The notes beneath the pieces were generated by a model. That model had not been told where the DNA came from and made no database searches. It saw only the letters and a list, made by a program, of their open reading frames with translations. Of a stretch of DNA of 64,000 bases, positions 45,785 through 54,676 are shown in pieces. The stretch spans positions 17,522 to 81,521 of the forward strand of contig NZ_KQ958151.1 in assembly GCF_001546855.1 (NCBI RefSeq). Reading direction: 5' to 3'. The translations under genes were made by a program, and so were the position numbers. Within the stretch, counting starts at the first letter, position 1. Each line of letters opens with the position of its first letter. The stretch is from Megasphaera sp. MJR8396C (GTDB lineage: Bacteria; Bacillota; Negativicutes; Veillonellales; Megasphaeraceae).

Positions 45785-46336
45785 TTATTTTGCGAAATAA
45801 CGAGCCAAGAGGCCATCGAAGACGCGGCCGTGACGAGCTTCGTCTTTTGCCATTTCATGGACCGTATCGTGGATAGCGTCGAGGTTGAGCTGTTTAGCGA
45901 GGGTAGCCAGTTCTTTTTTACCAGCGCAGGCACCCTGTTCAGCAGCAGCGCGGAGTTCGAGGTTTTTCTTCGTATCCGGCGTAACGACTTCGCCGAGGAG
46001 TTCAGCAAATTTTGCTGCGTGTTCAGCTTCTTCAAAAGCGATGCGTTTGTAGGCTTCAGAAACTTCCGGATAGCCCTGACGGTCAGCAACACGGCTCATA
46101 GCGAGGTACATGCCGACTTCGCTGCATTCGCCAGTAAAGTTGAGGTGGAGGCCTTCGATAATGCGTTCGTCAACGCCTTCAGCGACACCTACGCGATGTT
46201 CGTCAGCATATTCTTTTACGCCGGCAACGAGTTCTGTGAATTTCGATTTCGGAGCGCCGCACTGAGGACACTTTTCCGGAGCTTCCGTACCTTCATAAAC
46301 ATAACCGCAGATGCTGCATACAAATTTTTTCATCAT
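45785..46336 (-). CDS. Reverse rubrerythrin (rubredoxin-like domain N-terminal)
   Basis: A 183-residue peroxide-scavenging protein of anaerobes. The rubredoxin-like Fe(Cys)4 site is at the N-terminus ([19 protein letters not shown], residues 4-30), followed by the ferritin-like diiron domain with E-x2-H motifs EEAEH (about 101) and DEARH (about 166). This domain order is the reverse of classical rubrerythrin and matches the O2/H2O2-induced reverse rubrerythrins of clostridia. TCAGGAGGAATGA precedes the ATG. A sharp inverted repeat overlaps its promoter. Confidence 0.92.
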   Translation of the reverse strand: MMKKFVCSICGYVYEGTEAPEKCPQCGAPKSKFTELVAGVKEYADEHRVGVAEGVDERIIEGLHLNFTGECSEVGMYLAMSRVADRQGYPEVSEAYKRIAFEEAEHAAKFAELLGEVVTPDTKKNLELRAAAEQGACAGKKELATLAKQLNLDAIHDTVHEMAKDEARHGRVFDGLLARYFAK

Positions 46337-46374
46337 TCATTCCTCCTGATTGATTCGTTTTTTATTTCTGTAAT

Positions 46375-46435
46375 CGTAACAAATAGAACGTATTTGTTAC
46401 GGAATTATTATAGCAAAGGGATAGGGCAAAATCAA
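46375..46435 (-). promoter_or_regulatory. Rubrerythrin promoter with palindromic operator
   Basis: On the minus strand TTGATT (46430-46435), a 17-base spacer and TATAAT (46407-46412) form a good promoter. Just downstream, over the expected start point, is the perfect inverted repeat CGTAACAAATA-n5-TATTTGTTACG (46375-46401). Its placement over the start site argues for repression, perhaps lifted by oxygen or peroxide. It does not match the PerR box I know. Confidence 0.7.
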
Positions 46436-46458
46436 GGATAATTTGTAAATAATTTTAA

Positions 46459-46490
46459 TTGATAAGTATTATTGATAAGTATTATTGATT
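46459..46490. repeat. Tandem 13-bp repeat TTGATAAGTATTA x2 plus partial third
   Basis: Two exact copies (46459-46471, 46472-46484) and a six-base partial third copy (TTGATT), in the gap between the divergent rubrerythrin and envelope-protein promoters. It could be a regulator array or simple slippage. Confidence 0.8.
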
Positions 46491-46527
46491 AAATAATGAA
46501 AGCCGAAAGCGGAGAAAAAGCCTTTTA

Positions 46528-46556
46528 TTGCATTTTATACATCAGTCTTATATAAT
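46528..46556 (+). promoter_or_regulatory. Promoter of the envelope gene pair
   Basis: TTGCAT (46528-46533) and TATAAT (46551-46556) with 17-base spacing, about 74 bases before the start. Confidence 0.7.
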
Positions 46557-46629
46557 AAGGATAGTATCCATAAAACAGAGAACGATGCCGTTCGTAGATA
46601 GATGTAAATTTTGACGTGGAGGTACGCCT

Positions 46630-47799
46630 ATGTGGAATAAAAAGGTTTCTTGCCTGCTCGCAGTGTTGGCCCTGTGTGGTACGATGGCTGCCGGTGCAGC
46701 AGATTACACGGTTTTGGAAAAGGCCGATAAAGTAGAAACGACGATTTACGGGACGACCCAGACGGGGTCCTTGAATGACCGGATTGCGTCGGTCGATAAA
46801 CTGCTCAACGGCAAGTCGACCGTTTCCGGTAGTTTACAGGATAAAGCCAATTCGTTATATAAAGATGTATATGGCAACTCCGGGTCAGACCTGTCCTTGC
46901 TCACGGCTGTCAACCTCCTGCAGTGGCAGTATTCCGGCCAGATTACGACAGAACCGATTTTAGTTCGTGTCGAATCGATGGAACAGGATATCGACGGCAA
47001 GACCATGGCCGGTTCCTTGGAAGGGCGAGTCATGGCCCTCCGTCGAGCACTCTTGGGCAATACCAAATATATTTCTCAGCGTGTCATCATTCCGGCCAAT
47101 ACCCTGGTTACCATGACCAACCTCGACGAACTGAATTCCAAGACGATTCAAGAAGGCGATGTCGTACGCTTTACTGTTGCTGATGACGTCCTTGTCGGCG
47201 ATGTCATTGCCATTCCCCGCGGCATGGAAGTAAACGGGACGGTTACCAAGGCCCGTAAATCAGGCCGCTTTGGCAAAGACGGAAAGATCGAAATCATGTA
47301 CGATAACGTTCGCGCAGCGGACGGTTCGCCAGTGGCCCTTATGGTCGGTGATAAGACCAAGGATCAGTATAAACGGACGGCCGGTGCTGTCGGCGCTTCG
47401 GCTGCCGGTGCCGTCATCTTAGGTCCAGTCGGCTTAGTCGGCGGTCTCTTTGTTCATGGTAACGAAGTCGATATTCCGGCAGGAACGACGATGTATGCCG
47501 AAACGAAGGCCAATACAGAAGTCGTCGGCTTTAAGGAAAACGGCGTCATGGACGACATGGAAACGGCCGATATGGCGGCTAGCGGTGTAACCGTTCCGTC
47601 GTTCAATCCTGTCAGTGACAGCGATGTCGACGACAGTGCCGCTGACGAACATGACAGTGACAGCAGCGGCGGCGATTTGCAGGCCGGCCTCAAGGCCGGG
47701 ACGGTAACGCCTGTCGATTTAGAAAATACCAACCACGATGATGAAGCCGAAACAGTCGTCAAGATTCAATCGAATACAGCAGGTGACGCGAATGAATAA
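46630..47799 (+). CDS. Exported repeat protein with glycine-zipper segment, unknown function
   Basis: A 389-residue exported protein with a signal peptide ending near AAGA-AD (about residue 23). The N-terminal third has three related units around 'KVE..iyG....GSL.dRi..ld..L.G' (ADKVETTIYGTTQTGSLNDR; VSGSLQDKANSLYKDVYG; SLEGRVMALRRALLG). A beta-rich region follows, containing VIIPANTLVTM and VRFTVADDVLVGD, then a glycine-zipper-like segment AGAVGASAAGAVILGPVG (about 253-270) and an acidic tail. It overlaps the LptD-like gene by eight bases, pointing to an envelope role. No family recognised. Confidence 0.65.
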   Translation: MWNKKVSCLLAVLALCGTMAAGAADYTVLEKADKVETTIYGTTQTGSLNDRIASVDKLLNGKSTVSGSLQDKANSLYKDVYGNSGSDLSLLTAVNLLQWQYSGQITTEPILVRVESMEQDIDGKTMAGSLEGRVMALRRALLGNTKYISQRVIIPANTLVTMTNLDELNSKTIQEGDVVRFTVADDVLVGDVIAIPRGMEVNGTVTKARKSGRFGKDGKIEIMYDNVRAADGSPVALMVGDKTKDQYKRTAGAVGASAAGAVILGPVGLVGGLFVHGNEVDIPAGTTMYAETKANTEVVGFKENGVMDDMETADMAASGVTVPSFNPVSDSDVDDSAADEHDSDSSGGDLQAGLKAGTVTPVDLENTNHDDEAETVVKIQSNTAGDANE

Positions 47800-49294
47800 A
47801 ACATGGACAGCGGCGATGGTCGCTGCCTTGCTGCCGCTGACCCTTTCAATCAGGGCAGCCGGTACGGATCAACTTTATACCGATAATACCATGGCCGTTC
47901 CGGTAACGGAAAAGACGGTTATTCCCGTTGATTTGGATAAGGCCTCGACGGCGCAGGATGTGGTCCTGCCCCAGCAGCCGGTCCATATGACGGCCGATAA
48001 CCTCTTGGTCCGCAACTCCGATGGGTATGTGAAGAGCCGGGGGAACGTCGATATTCAGCAGGGGATGGAAGAAGTCCATGCCAACTACGTCGAAGGCAAT
48101 ACCAATACCGGTATCTATCATACGACAGGTCCCGTCGTCTATGTAAACGAGACCAATGCCTTGACGGGGAAAGATATTACCTATAACAGTAAGACCAGCA
48201 GCATGAGTATGGATAATATCGAAGGCTTTATCGGTCCCATGACGTATATTCGCGGGACCGATGCCGAAATGTATGACAACATCGGCTATGTAAAGCACGG
48301 CCTCATTACGACGCCTCATGCCGTCGCGAAGACGCCGGACTATTACATTACCGGTGACGATATCCGCATTTATCCCGGCGAAAAGTTTACCTCTGAAAAT
48401 ACGGCCCTGTGGTTTAAGCACATCCGCCTGTTTACCTATGGCCACTACGAAGGCCGCCTCGATAATCGAAAGAATTCGCGGCCCTATCTCTTTACCCTGC
48501 TGCCCCGTCCGACCTATAACAGTGACGATGGCTTCGGTGTTAGAGGCTATGCCGACATACCCCTCAATGAGTCCGGTGATCTGAGCTTCCACGGAAGTTA
48601 TGCCTTAAACAGCAAGAATGGCTTCAAACCGGCCGCCCGAATCCAGAAGGACACGGGATTTGGTACCTTCCGCTTTGGCTACAGCCAGGAAGAAAGTACC
48701 GATAATGATGATAATATCTGGGCTACGAAGTGGCCGGAACTCGAGTATTTTGCGCCTCGTCTCAATTTGGGGACGACGGGAATTTACATCGATTCCCGGG
48801 CCAGCTGGGGCCGCTGGGCTGAAGACGGCGTCAAGACCGGCACCCATAAAGGCTTCCGGACGGAAATCACGCACGTGCCCATTCCCTTGTGGACTAAGGC
48901 TAACCTGCGCTTCTTTGCCGGCTACCGCAAGGACTTGTATTCGACGAAGGATGCCCAGCGCCGCGATCCTTATTCGGGGGTTATCCTCAATCAAGGCATC
49001 AACGATCACCTGTGGACCAGTTTTTGGTATAAGAAGCATAACGTCAGCGGCTACACGCCGTATCGCTTCGATACCCTGGACAAACCTCGTCAGAAAGGCT
49101 TCTCTGTCGGCTATGTCCTGACCCCACGGGATACGGTCATCTTCTCTTTGGCGCAGAATCTCGATAATAACGACATTGCCACCCGAAATTATACCTGGGT
49201 TCGCGATCTCCACTCTTTTATCGCTATCATTACCTACAAGCAGGTCGAAAAGCAGTGGGAAGTTAAGGTACAGGCCAAGGACTTTGACTTATAG
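47792..49294 (+). CDS. LPS-assembly protein, LptD/OstA-like
   Basis: A 500-residue exported protein. The start at 47792 follows GCAGGTGA and overlaps the upstream stop. The N-terminal signal is followed by an OstA/LptA-type domain (PVHMTADNLLVRNSDGYVKSRGNVDIQQG, about 58-86). The rest has the alternating pattern of an outer-membrane beta-barrel and resembles the LptD C-terminal part (SYALNSKNGFKPAARIQ, ending in YKQVEKQWEVKVQAKDFDL). It is shorter than E. coli LptD (about 780). It supports a diderm envelope with LPS. The exact LptD function is inferred. Confidence 0.8.
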   Translation: MNKTWTAAMVAALLPLTLSIRAAGTDQLYTDNTMAVPVTEKTVIPVDLDKASTAQDVVLPQQPVHMTADNLLVRNSDGYVKSRGNVDIQQGMEEVHANYVEGNTNTGIYHTTGPVVYVNETNALTGKDITYNSKTSSMSMDNIEGFIGPMTYIRGTDAEMYDNIGYVKHGLITTPHAVAKTPDYYITGDDIRIYPGEKFTSENTALWFKHIRLFTYGHYEGRLDNRKNSRPYLFTLLPRPTYNSDDGFGVRGYADIPLNESGDLSFHGSYALNSKNGFKPAARIQKDTGFGTFRFGYSQEESTDNDDNIWATKWPELEYFAPRLNLGTTGIYIDSRASWGRWAEDGVKTGTHKGFRTEITHVPIPLWTKANLRFFAGYRKDLYSTKDAQRRDPYSGVILNQGINDHLWTSFWYKKHNVSGYTPYRFDTLDKPRQKGFSVGYVLTPRDTVIFSLAQNLDNNDIATRNYTWVRDLHSFIAIITYKQVEKQWEVKVQAKDFDL

Positions 49295-49314
49295 CCTGGT
49301 GAAGTAAAAAGCTA

Positions 49315-49352
49315 TAGAGGGGGACTGTCCGATGAAGGCAGTCCCTTTATTT
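49315..49352 (+). terminator. Terminator after the LptD-like gene
   Basis: AGAGGGGGACTG(t)CC pairs with GG(c)AGTCCCTTTATTT. Confidence 0.7.
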
Positions 49353-49356
49353 GTAG

Positions 49357-49402
49357 TTTTACGGTAATTTTACAGCCGATTTTCTCGCGATTAGGTTATA
49401 AT
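49357..49402 (+). promoter_or_regulatory. phoPR promoter with Pho-box-like direct repeat
   Basis: TTTTAC occurs at 49357-49362 and again at 49368-49373, 11 bases apart on the same face of the helix. An exact TATAAT (49397-49402) follows, but the -35 position holds AGCCGA. The layout, a phased repeat replacing the -35 element, is typical of promoters activated by PhoP/PhoB-type regulators and suggests autoactivation. Confidence 0.55.
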
Positions 49403-49447
49403 AAATATAAAATAGCCTTATAGTTTTTATGAAAGGAATGTGCTCCT

Positions 49448-50131
49448 ATGCCTTTGATTTACTGTGTGGAAGATGATGAAAATATCCGTGAACTCGTCGG
49501 TTATGCCCTGCGCAGTCAGGATTTCGAAGTAGAAACCTTTGCCGACAGCCGAGAATTTTGGCCGGCTCTCGAAAATAGGATGCCTGCGCTCTTGCTGCTG
49601 GACATCATGATGCCCGGCGAAAGCGGCAATGACATCCTCGATAAACTGCATAAATCACCGCAGTATAAGTCCCTGCCAGTTATCATGCTGACGGCGAAGA
49701 CCAGTGAATACGATATCGTCAAAGGCCTCGACGGAGGTGCCGATGACTACGTCTGCAAACCCTTCGGGATCGTCGAGCTCATTTCCCGTATCCGTGCCGT
49801 CCTGCGCCGGTCGACGCGGCAGAGCACGGAAACCAACGTCTATACCTATGGCCTGGTTACCCTGGATCAGGAAAAACATACCGTTTCCGTCGACGGCAAG
49901 CCCTGTCATCTGACGGTCAAGGAGTTTGAACTCCTTCGCTACCTTTTGGTCAATACGGATATCGTCCTCAAACGAGAACAGATCATGGAAGCCGTTTGGG
50001 GCTTCACTTATGAAGGTGAAAGCCGGACCATCGACATGCATATCAAGAGCCTGCGACAGAAGCTCGGTGACGGCGGCAAGATCATCCATACCGTCCGCGG
50101 CGTAGGCTATGTCATCGGAGGCGGCCTATGA
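49448..50131 (+). CDS. phoP: OmpR/PhoB-family response regulator (PhoP-like)
   Basis: A 227-residue regulator. The receiver domain (1-120) has the acidic pair VEDDE, phospho-acceptor Asp at about residue 52 (LLLDIMMPG), and KPF near 102. The C-terminal winged helix of OmpR type (LTVKEFELLRYLLVN; VWGFTYEGESRTIDMHIKSLRQKLG) is complete. It overlaps the kinase by four bases and precedes pstSCAB-phoU, so it is very probably the phosphate regulator. Confidence 0.9.
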   Translation: MPLIYCVEDDENIRELVGYALRSQDFEVETFADSREFWPALENRMPALLLLDIMMPGESGNDILDKLHKSPQYKSLPVIMLTAKTSEYDIVKGLDGGADDYVCKPFGIVELISRIRAVLRRSTRQSTETNVYTYGLVTLDQEKHTVSVDGKPCHLTVKEFELLRYLLVNTDIVLKREQIMEAVWGFTYEGESRTIDMHIKSLRQKLGDGGKIIHTVRGVGYVIGGGL

Positions 50132-51828
50132 AGCGTAAGGTCTACGCTAGCCTGCTGGTTATGGGGCTGGCCTGCATGGCCGTCACGCTGCTCATATCGA
50201 CTTGGTTTTTTTGGAACTCAACACAACGACAGATTCAGCAAGAATTGGAAATGACGATGAACGTCGTCGAAACGACGATTGAAGAAGGCAATGATACGAC
50301 GCTGTACCTGCAAAAGATGGGCTTTCACAATAATGACGGCCTGCGCATTACCTGGATCAGTACCTACGGCGTCGTCCTCTTTGAATCAGATTATGATAAG
50401 GGCGTCATGGAAAATCATTTAGAACGTCCTGAAGTAAGAGCGGCTATGGCCACCGGGGAAGGCATGGCCGTCCGCGATTCACAGACCGTTTCCAAGGCCT
50501 TGTACTACTATGCCAAGCGATTGCCTGACGGAACCATTTTGCGGGTCAGTCTCGAGCGGGATACCTTTTATGCCCACTTCTTGAATCTCCTTCCCTGGAC
50601 ATTGCTTCTCCTGGGCTTGTCGGCCCTGGCCTGTGTCAAAGCGTCGCGCATTCTGACGGCCAGCCTGCTCAGCCCTTTGCGCCAGACGGCCCTCTTTATC
50701 CGCCAAATCAACGATGTCAACGTCAAGATGACCGAACCGCCGCACGTCGATCATGAGCTGCAGCCACTAGTCGATAAGATCTTTTTCCAAAGTCAGACCA
50801 TTACCGACAACCTGCGAAGTCTGGAGCAGCAGCGAAATATGATGCGCCTTATCATGGAAAACCTTCAAGAAGGCGTCATCCTGACCGACAAATCCTACGG
50901 CATTGCCGGTCTCAACCTAAGGGCAGCTCACTTTTTAGGGGCCGACAATACCCAGGCCGTACTGCAGCGAAATTTAAAGGAACTCATGCCTGACGCGCCG
51001 TGGAATCATTTACAGCACTTAGAAGGCGTCTGCGAAGAAAAGCTGACTCGCGCTGACCGCCGGTATCTGTTGACGATACAGCCGGTCTATAAGGACGATG
51101 ATTTTTATGGGATGCTGTTTATCGTCGACGATGTGACTGAACAGGAACGGCGGGAACAGCTGCGCCGGGAATTTACGTCCAACGTATCCCACGAATTAAA
51201 GACGCCCCTTACGTCGATCAGCGGCTTTGCCGAAGTTTTGTCGACGGGGATTTGCAACAATAAAGACGATATCATCCATTTTGGGACACTCATTCGCAAA
51301 GAAGCCCTGCGCCTTTTGCAGATGATTGAAGAAATCATGCACCTGGCCCGCATCGAAGACGGCAAGCGCCAGATTAAGATGGAAGACGTAGACCTTCGCG
51401 AACTCATTCAGGAAATCGTCGAGTTTATGGAACCGGTCTTGATGGAAAAGAAGGTAACCATCCACTGTACGCTGGATGATACGACGATCCTCGGCGACCG
51501 CGGCTTGTGTCGGGAACTCATTATGAACCTCCTCGACAATGCCGTGAAGTACAACCGCCCGGGCGGTCACGTCTATGTTACCGTTCGTCATGAAGGTCAT
51601 CGTGTCGTTCTCGTCGTCCGCGACACGGGGATCGGTATTCCCGAAGATAAACAGAAGCGCGTTTTCGAACGATTCTATCGCGCCGACTCCAGCCGCTCCC
51701 AAAAAATCAAGGGAACCGGTTTGGGGCTTGCGATCGTTAAACACATTGTGGAACAGCATCACGGCACGATTGCCCTTACCAGTAAAGAGAATGAAGGAAC
51801 AGAAATCACCATTACCTTCCAGGCCTGA
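50128..51828 (+). CDS. phoR: Sensor histidine kinase (PhoR-like)
   Basis: A 566-residue membrane kinase. Helices at about 8-28 and 155-173 flank an extracytoplasmic sensor domain, then HAMP-like and PAS regions (MRLIMENLQEGVILTDKSYGIAGLN). The H-box is EFTSNVSHELKTPLTS (His about residue 355), with N-box NLLDNAVKYN, G1 DTGIGIPEDK and G2 GTGLGLAIVK. The PAS-containing PhoR architecture, overlap with the PhoP-like gene and adjacency to pst support phosphate sensing, probably via the Pst/PhoU complex. Confidence 0.9.
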   Translation: MKRKVYASLLVMGLACMAVTLLISTWFFWNSTQRQIQQELEMTMNVVETTIEEGNDTTLYLQKMGFHNNDGLRITWISTYGVVLFESDYDKGVMENHLERPEVRAAMATGEGMAVRDSQTVSKALYYYAKRLPDGTILRVSLERDTFYAHFLNLLPWTLLLLGLSALACVKASRILTASLLSPLRQTALFIRQINDVNVKMTEPPHVDHELQPLVDKIFFQSQTITDNLRSLEQQRNMMRLIMENLQEGVILTDKSYGIAGLNLRAAHFLGADNTQAVLQRNLKELMPDAPWNHLQHLEGVCEEKLTRADRRYLLTIQPVYKDDDFYGMLFIVDDVTEQERREQLRREFTSNVSHELKTPLTSISGFAEVLSTGICNNKDDIIHFGTLIRKEALRLLQMIEEIMHLARIEDGKRQIKMEDVDLRELIQEIVEFMEPVLMEKKVTIHCTLDDTTILGDRGLCRELIMNLLDNAVKYNRPGGHVYVTVRHEGHRVVLVVRDTGIGIPEDKQKRVFERFYRADSSRSQKIKGTGLGLAIVKHIVEQHHGTIALTSKENEGTEITITFQA

Positions 51829-51855
51829 TCAGGCCTGGCGGGTTGTGGTGATTTT

Positions 51856-51893
51856 TTTTACAATATTTTACAATACATACATCCAAACCTTAC
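51856..51893 (+). promoter_or_regulatory. Phased TTAC repeats upstream of pstS
   Basis: TTTTACAAT at 51856 and again at 51866 (10 bases apart), then ATACAT near 51877 and TTACAT at 51890, an array of near-helical periodicity. It shares the TTTTAC core with the phoP upstream repeat and is probably the PhoP binding site driving pst expression. A convincing -10 is not obvious; TAGGAT near 51904 is a candidate. Confidence 0.5.
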
Positions 51894-51972
51894 ATCCTGT
51901 TGATAGGATAAGACTGTATTCAGAATCAGGAACATCTTTCAGATTCTTTTATTTAAAGGAGAGGATTTCGTT

Positions 51973-52854
51973 ATGAAGTTGAAAAAATTAGTTCTCATCG
52001 CTTTGGCAGCCACTATGGCTATTGGCGTTGCTGGTTGTGGAAGTCAGCAGCAGAGTAGTGATTCGTCCAAACAAGCGAACGTTTCCGGAAGTATTACTGG
52101 CTCTGGTTCTTCGGCCTTGCTGCCCTTAGTGAAAGACGCAGCTGAAAAATTCAAGGCAACGAACAAGGACGTCACCATTACCCTCAATGCCGGCGGTTCC
52201 GGTACGGGTCTGAAACAGGTTTCTGATGGTTCTGTTGATATGGGCAACTCTGACGTACCGGCCGAAACGAAACTCGATAAAGAAAAAGCCGACAAATTGG
52301 AAGACCACAAAGTCGCTGTTATGACCGTTGCTACGATCATCAACAAAGACGTAGGCGTTAAAAACTTGACGCGTCAGCAGCTGCAGGATATCTTCACGGC
52401 TAAAGTTACGAACTGGAAAGATGTAGGCGGTCAGGATATGCCAATCGTCTTGGTAACGCGTCCGAAGACCTCTGGTACTCGCGCACTGTTCCAGAAATAT
52501 GCTATCAACGGTGCTGAAGAAGCCGACAACAAATCCCTTGAAACGGATAACTCCGGCATTCTTATTCAGAGCGTTTCCCAGAACCCGGGTGCTATCGGCT
52601 ATGTCGCATTGCCGTACTTGCTGAACAATGATTCCGTCGGCGTCGTTTCCATCGATGGCGTAGAACCTACCTTGGAAAACACCTACAACGGTAAATACAG
52701 CGTATGGGGCTACGAACACATCTACACGAGCAAAGATCCGAAACCGGCTGTTAAAGCCTTCATCGAATACATCACAGGTGCCGAATACGGCAAACGTATC
52801 GAAGAACTTGGCTACGGCGTAAGCTCGAAGATGCAGACGAAAGAAGTTCATTAA
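51973..52854 (+). CDS. pstS: Phosphate ABC transporter substrate-binding lipoprotein
   Basis: A 293-residue periplasmic or membrane-anchored phosphate-binding protein with lipobox GVAGC (Cys about residue 22). Phosphate-contacting motifs are conserved: SGSSALLPLVKDAAEKF, GGSGTGLKQVSDGSVDMGNSD and RPKTSGTRALF. A strong AAAGGAGAGG lies just upstream. It is the first gene of pstSCAB-phoU. Confidence 0.96.
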   Translation: MKLKKLVLIALAATMAIGVAGCGSQQQSSDSSKQANVSGSITGSGSSALLPLVKDAAEKFKATNKDVTITLNAGGSGTGLKQVSDGSVDMGNSDVPAETKLDKEKADKLEDHKVAVMTVATIINKDVGVKNLTRQQLQDIFTAKVTNWKDVGGQDMPIVLVTRPKTSGTRALFQKYAINGAEEADNKSLETDNSGILIQSVSQNPGAIGYVALPYLLNNDSVGVVSIDGVEPTLENTYNGKYSVWGYEHIYTSKDPKPAVKAFIEYITGAEYGKRIEELGYGVSSKMQTKEVH

Positions 52855-52872
52855 TCTATTGGAGGAACGGGT

Positions 52873-53796
52873 ATGAATGCAATCGAAACGGTGGTCCAAA
52901 GAGCCCATCGTAACGAGAAAGCAGCCAAAACGTTCATCACCATTTGCGGCATCGGTATGGCACTGGTGCCGCTTCTCATTGGCGCTTTTCTCTTTGTTAA
53001 AGGTACAGATACGTTTTTCACTTTCGGCCACAGCGTAACGGAATTTCTCTTTTCCGGTCAATGGAAACCGAGCGATACGGCCGAAGGCGGCGGTCAAGTT
53101 GGGGCTGCTATGTTCTTGGCAGGTTCACTGGTTACGTGTCTGCTGGCACTAGTTATTTCCTTGCCCTTCAGCCTGGCCTCGTCAATTTATATGACTGAAA
53201 TCGCGACGCCTAAGCGGCGCCGCCTGATTCAGCCGGCTATCGAATTATTTACGGGCATTCCTTCTGTTGTTTATGGCTTTGTCGGCATGACCGTCCTCAT
53301 TCCGGCACTGCGCCATATCTTCCCGATGCCCTTTGGCTTTTCCGTCTTAGCTGCCGGTATCGTCTTGGCCGTCATGATTTTCCCGACGATTACGACGATG
53401 GCAGCCGATGCCATGGCAGCTGTTCCCAAATCGTGGCGCGAAGCTTCTTACGGCCTCGGTGCAACGCGTTGGGAAACGATTGCTCACGTCGTCCTGCCTG
53501 CTGCTAAGAGCGGTATTTTCACCGGTATCATCCTGGGCCTGGCCCGTGCCTTGGGCGAAGCCCTGGCCGTTGCTATGGTTATCGGTCAGATGAAAGTCTT
53601 CCCGACATCCTTGTTCCTGCCGGCTAGTACCCTTACGACGGCAATTTCAGCGGATATGGGGGGCGCCATGGAAGGCGGCGAATACAATGCCGCTCTGTGG
53701 ACGATGGCGTTGGTCTTGTTCCTGCTGTCGTTCCTGTTCATTTTCATTATCCACCAGATCAATGCCGCTTCCGAATTAAAAGGAGGACGGAGTTAA
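52873..53796 (+). CDS. pstC: Phosphate ABC transporter permease PstC
   Basis: A 307-residue permease with six membrane helices and the binding-protein-dependent transport EAA loop EASYGLGATRWETIAHVVLPAAKSGIFTGII. FTGIPSVVYGFVG is typical of PstC. TTGGAGGAACG precedes the ATG. Confidence 0.95.
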   Translation: MNAIETVVQRAHRNEKAAKTFITICGIGMALVPLLIGAFLFVKGTDTFFTFGHSVTEFLFSGQWKPSDTAEGGGQVGAAMFLAGSLVTCLLALVISLPFSLASSIYMTEIATPKRRRLIQPAIELFTGIPSVVYGFVGMTVLIPALRHIFPMPFGFSVLAAGIVLAVMIFPTITTMAADAMAAVPKSWREASYGLGATRWETIAHVVLPAAKSGIFTGIILGLARALGEALAVAMVIGQMKVFPTSLFLPASTLTTAISADMGGAMEGGEYNAALWTMALVLFLLSFLFIFIIHQINAASELKGGRS

Positions 53797-53797
53797 T

Positions 53798-54676
53798 ATG
53801 ACCAGTATTGAAACCAAAAAAAGTAAAGATAAAATGATGACCGCCGTTTTTACGTGCGGCGCGGCCTTTGCTGTCGTATTGCTGATTGCCTTCGTTCTTT
53901 ACGTCGTCGTCAGCGGTGTAAGCGGCATGACACCGCAACTCTTATCCTTTACCGGTGCCGGCTTAGGAAACATGTTCTTTAATACGATTTATTTAGTCGT
54001 ATTAGCCTTGGTCGCCAGTGCGATCATCGGGATCCCGGCCGGTATCTTCCTCGCTGAATATGCGAAAAAAGGCCGCATCACCCATTGGGTCCGCATGGCC
54101 GTTGAAACCTTGGCATCCCTGCCATCTATCGTCGTCGGTTTGTTTGGCTACTTGGTCTTCATCGTCATGACCGGTTCCCAGTGGAACCTCATGGCCGGTG
54201 CTTTGGCCGTATCCATCCTGACATTGCCCCTGGTTACGTCGGTTACGGAAGATGCCCTGCGCAACTTACCGTCGAGCTACCGCAACGGCAGCTTGGGCCT
54301 CGGCGCTTCTCACTGGCAGACTATCTGGCATGTCCTCTTGCCGGCTTGCTTCCCGCGCATCATGACTGGCCTCATCATGGCTGCCGGCCGTGGTTTTGGT
54401 GAAGCTGCTGCTTTGATGTTTACGGCAGGTATGTCGACGGATATCGACTGGACCAACTGGGACATTACGACCAAATCGAGTCCCCTTAACCCTTTCCGTC
54501 CCGGCGAAACTTTAGCCCTGCACATCTGGGCTCTTCGTACGGAAGCCCTTCATGCCGATGCAGCCCAGCAGGCTGCTGCATCGTCGGCAATCCTGATGAT
54601 CATGGTATTGGTCTTCAGCCTGGTTGCACGCTATTTAAGCTATCGAATCGATAAGAAAATGGGAGGAAACAACTAA
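53798..54676 (+). CDS. pstA: Phosphate ABC transporter permease PstA
   Basis: A 292-residue permease with six helices. [14 protein letters not shown] and the EAA loop [30 protein letters not shown] identify PstA. It begins one base after the pstC stop and shares a base with the pstB start, so the three are translationally coupled. Confidence 0.95.
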   Translation: MTSIETKKSKDKMMTAVFTCGAAFAVVLLIAFVLYVVVSGVSGMTPQLLSFTGAGLGNMFFNTIYLVVLALVASAIIGIPAGIFLAEYAKKGRITHWVRMAVETLASLPSIVVGLFGYLVFIVMTGSQWNLMAGALAVSILTLPLVTSVTEDALRNLPSSYRNGSLGLGASHWQTIWHVLLPACFPRIMTGLIMAAGRGFGEAAALMFTAGMSTDIDWTNWDITTKSSPLNPFRPGETLALHIWALRTEALHADAAQQAAASSAILMIMVLVFSLVARYLSYRIDKKMGGNN

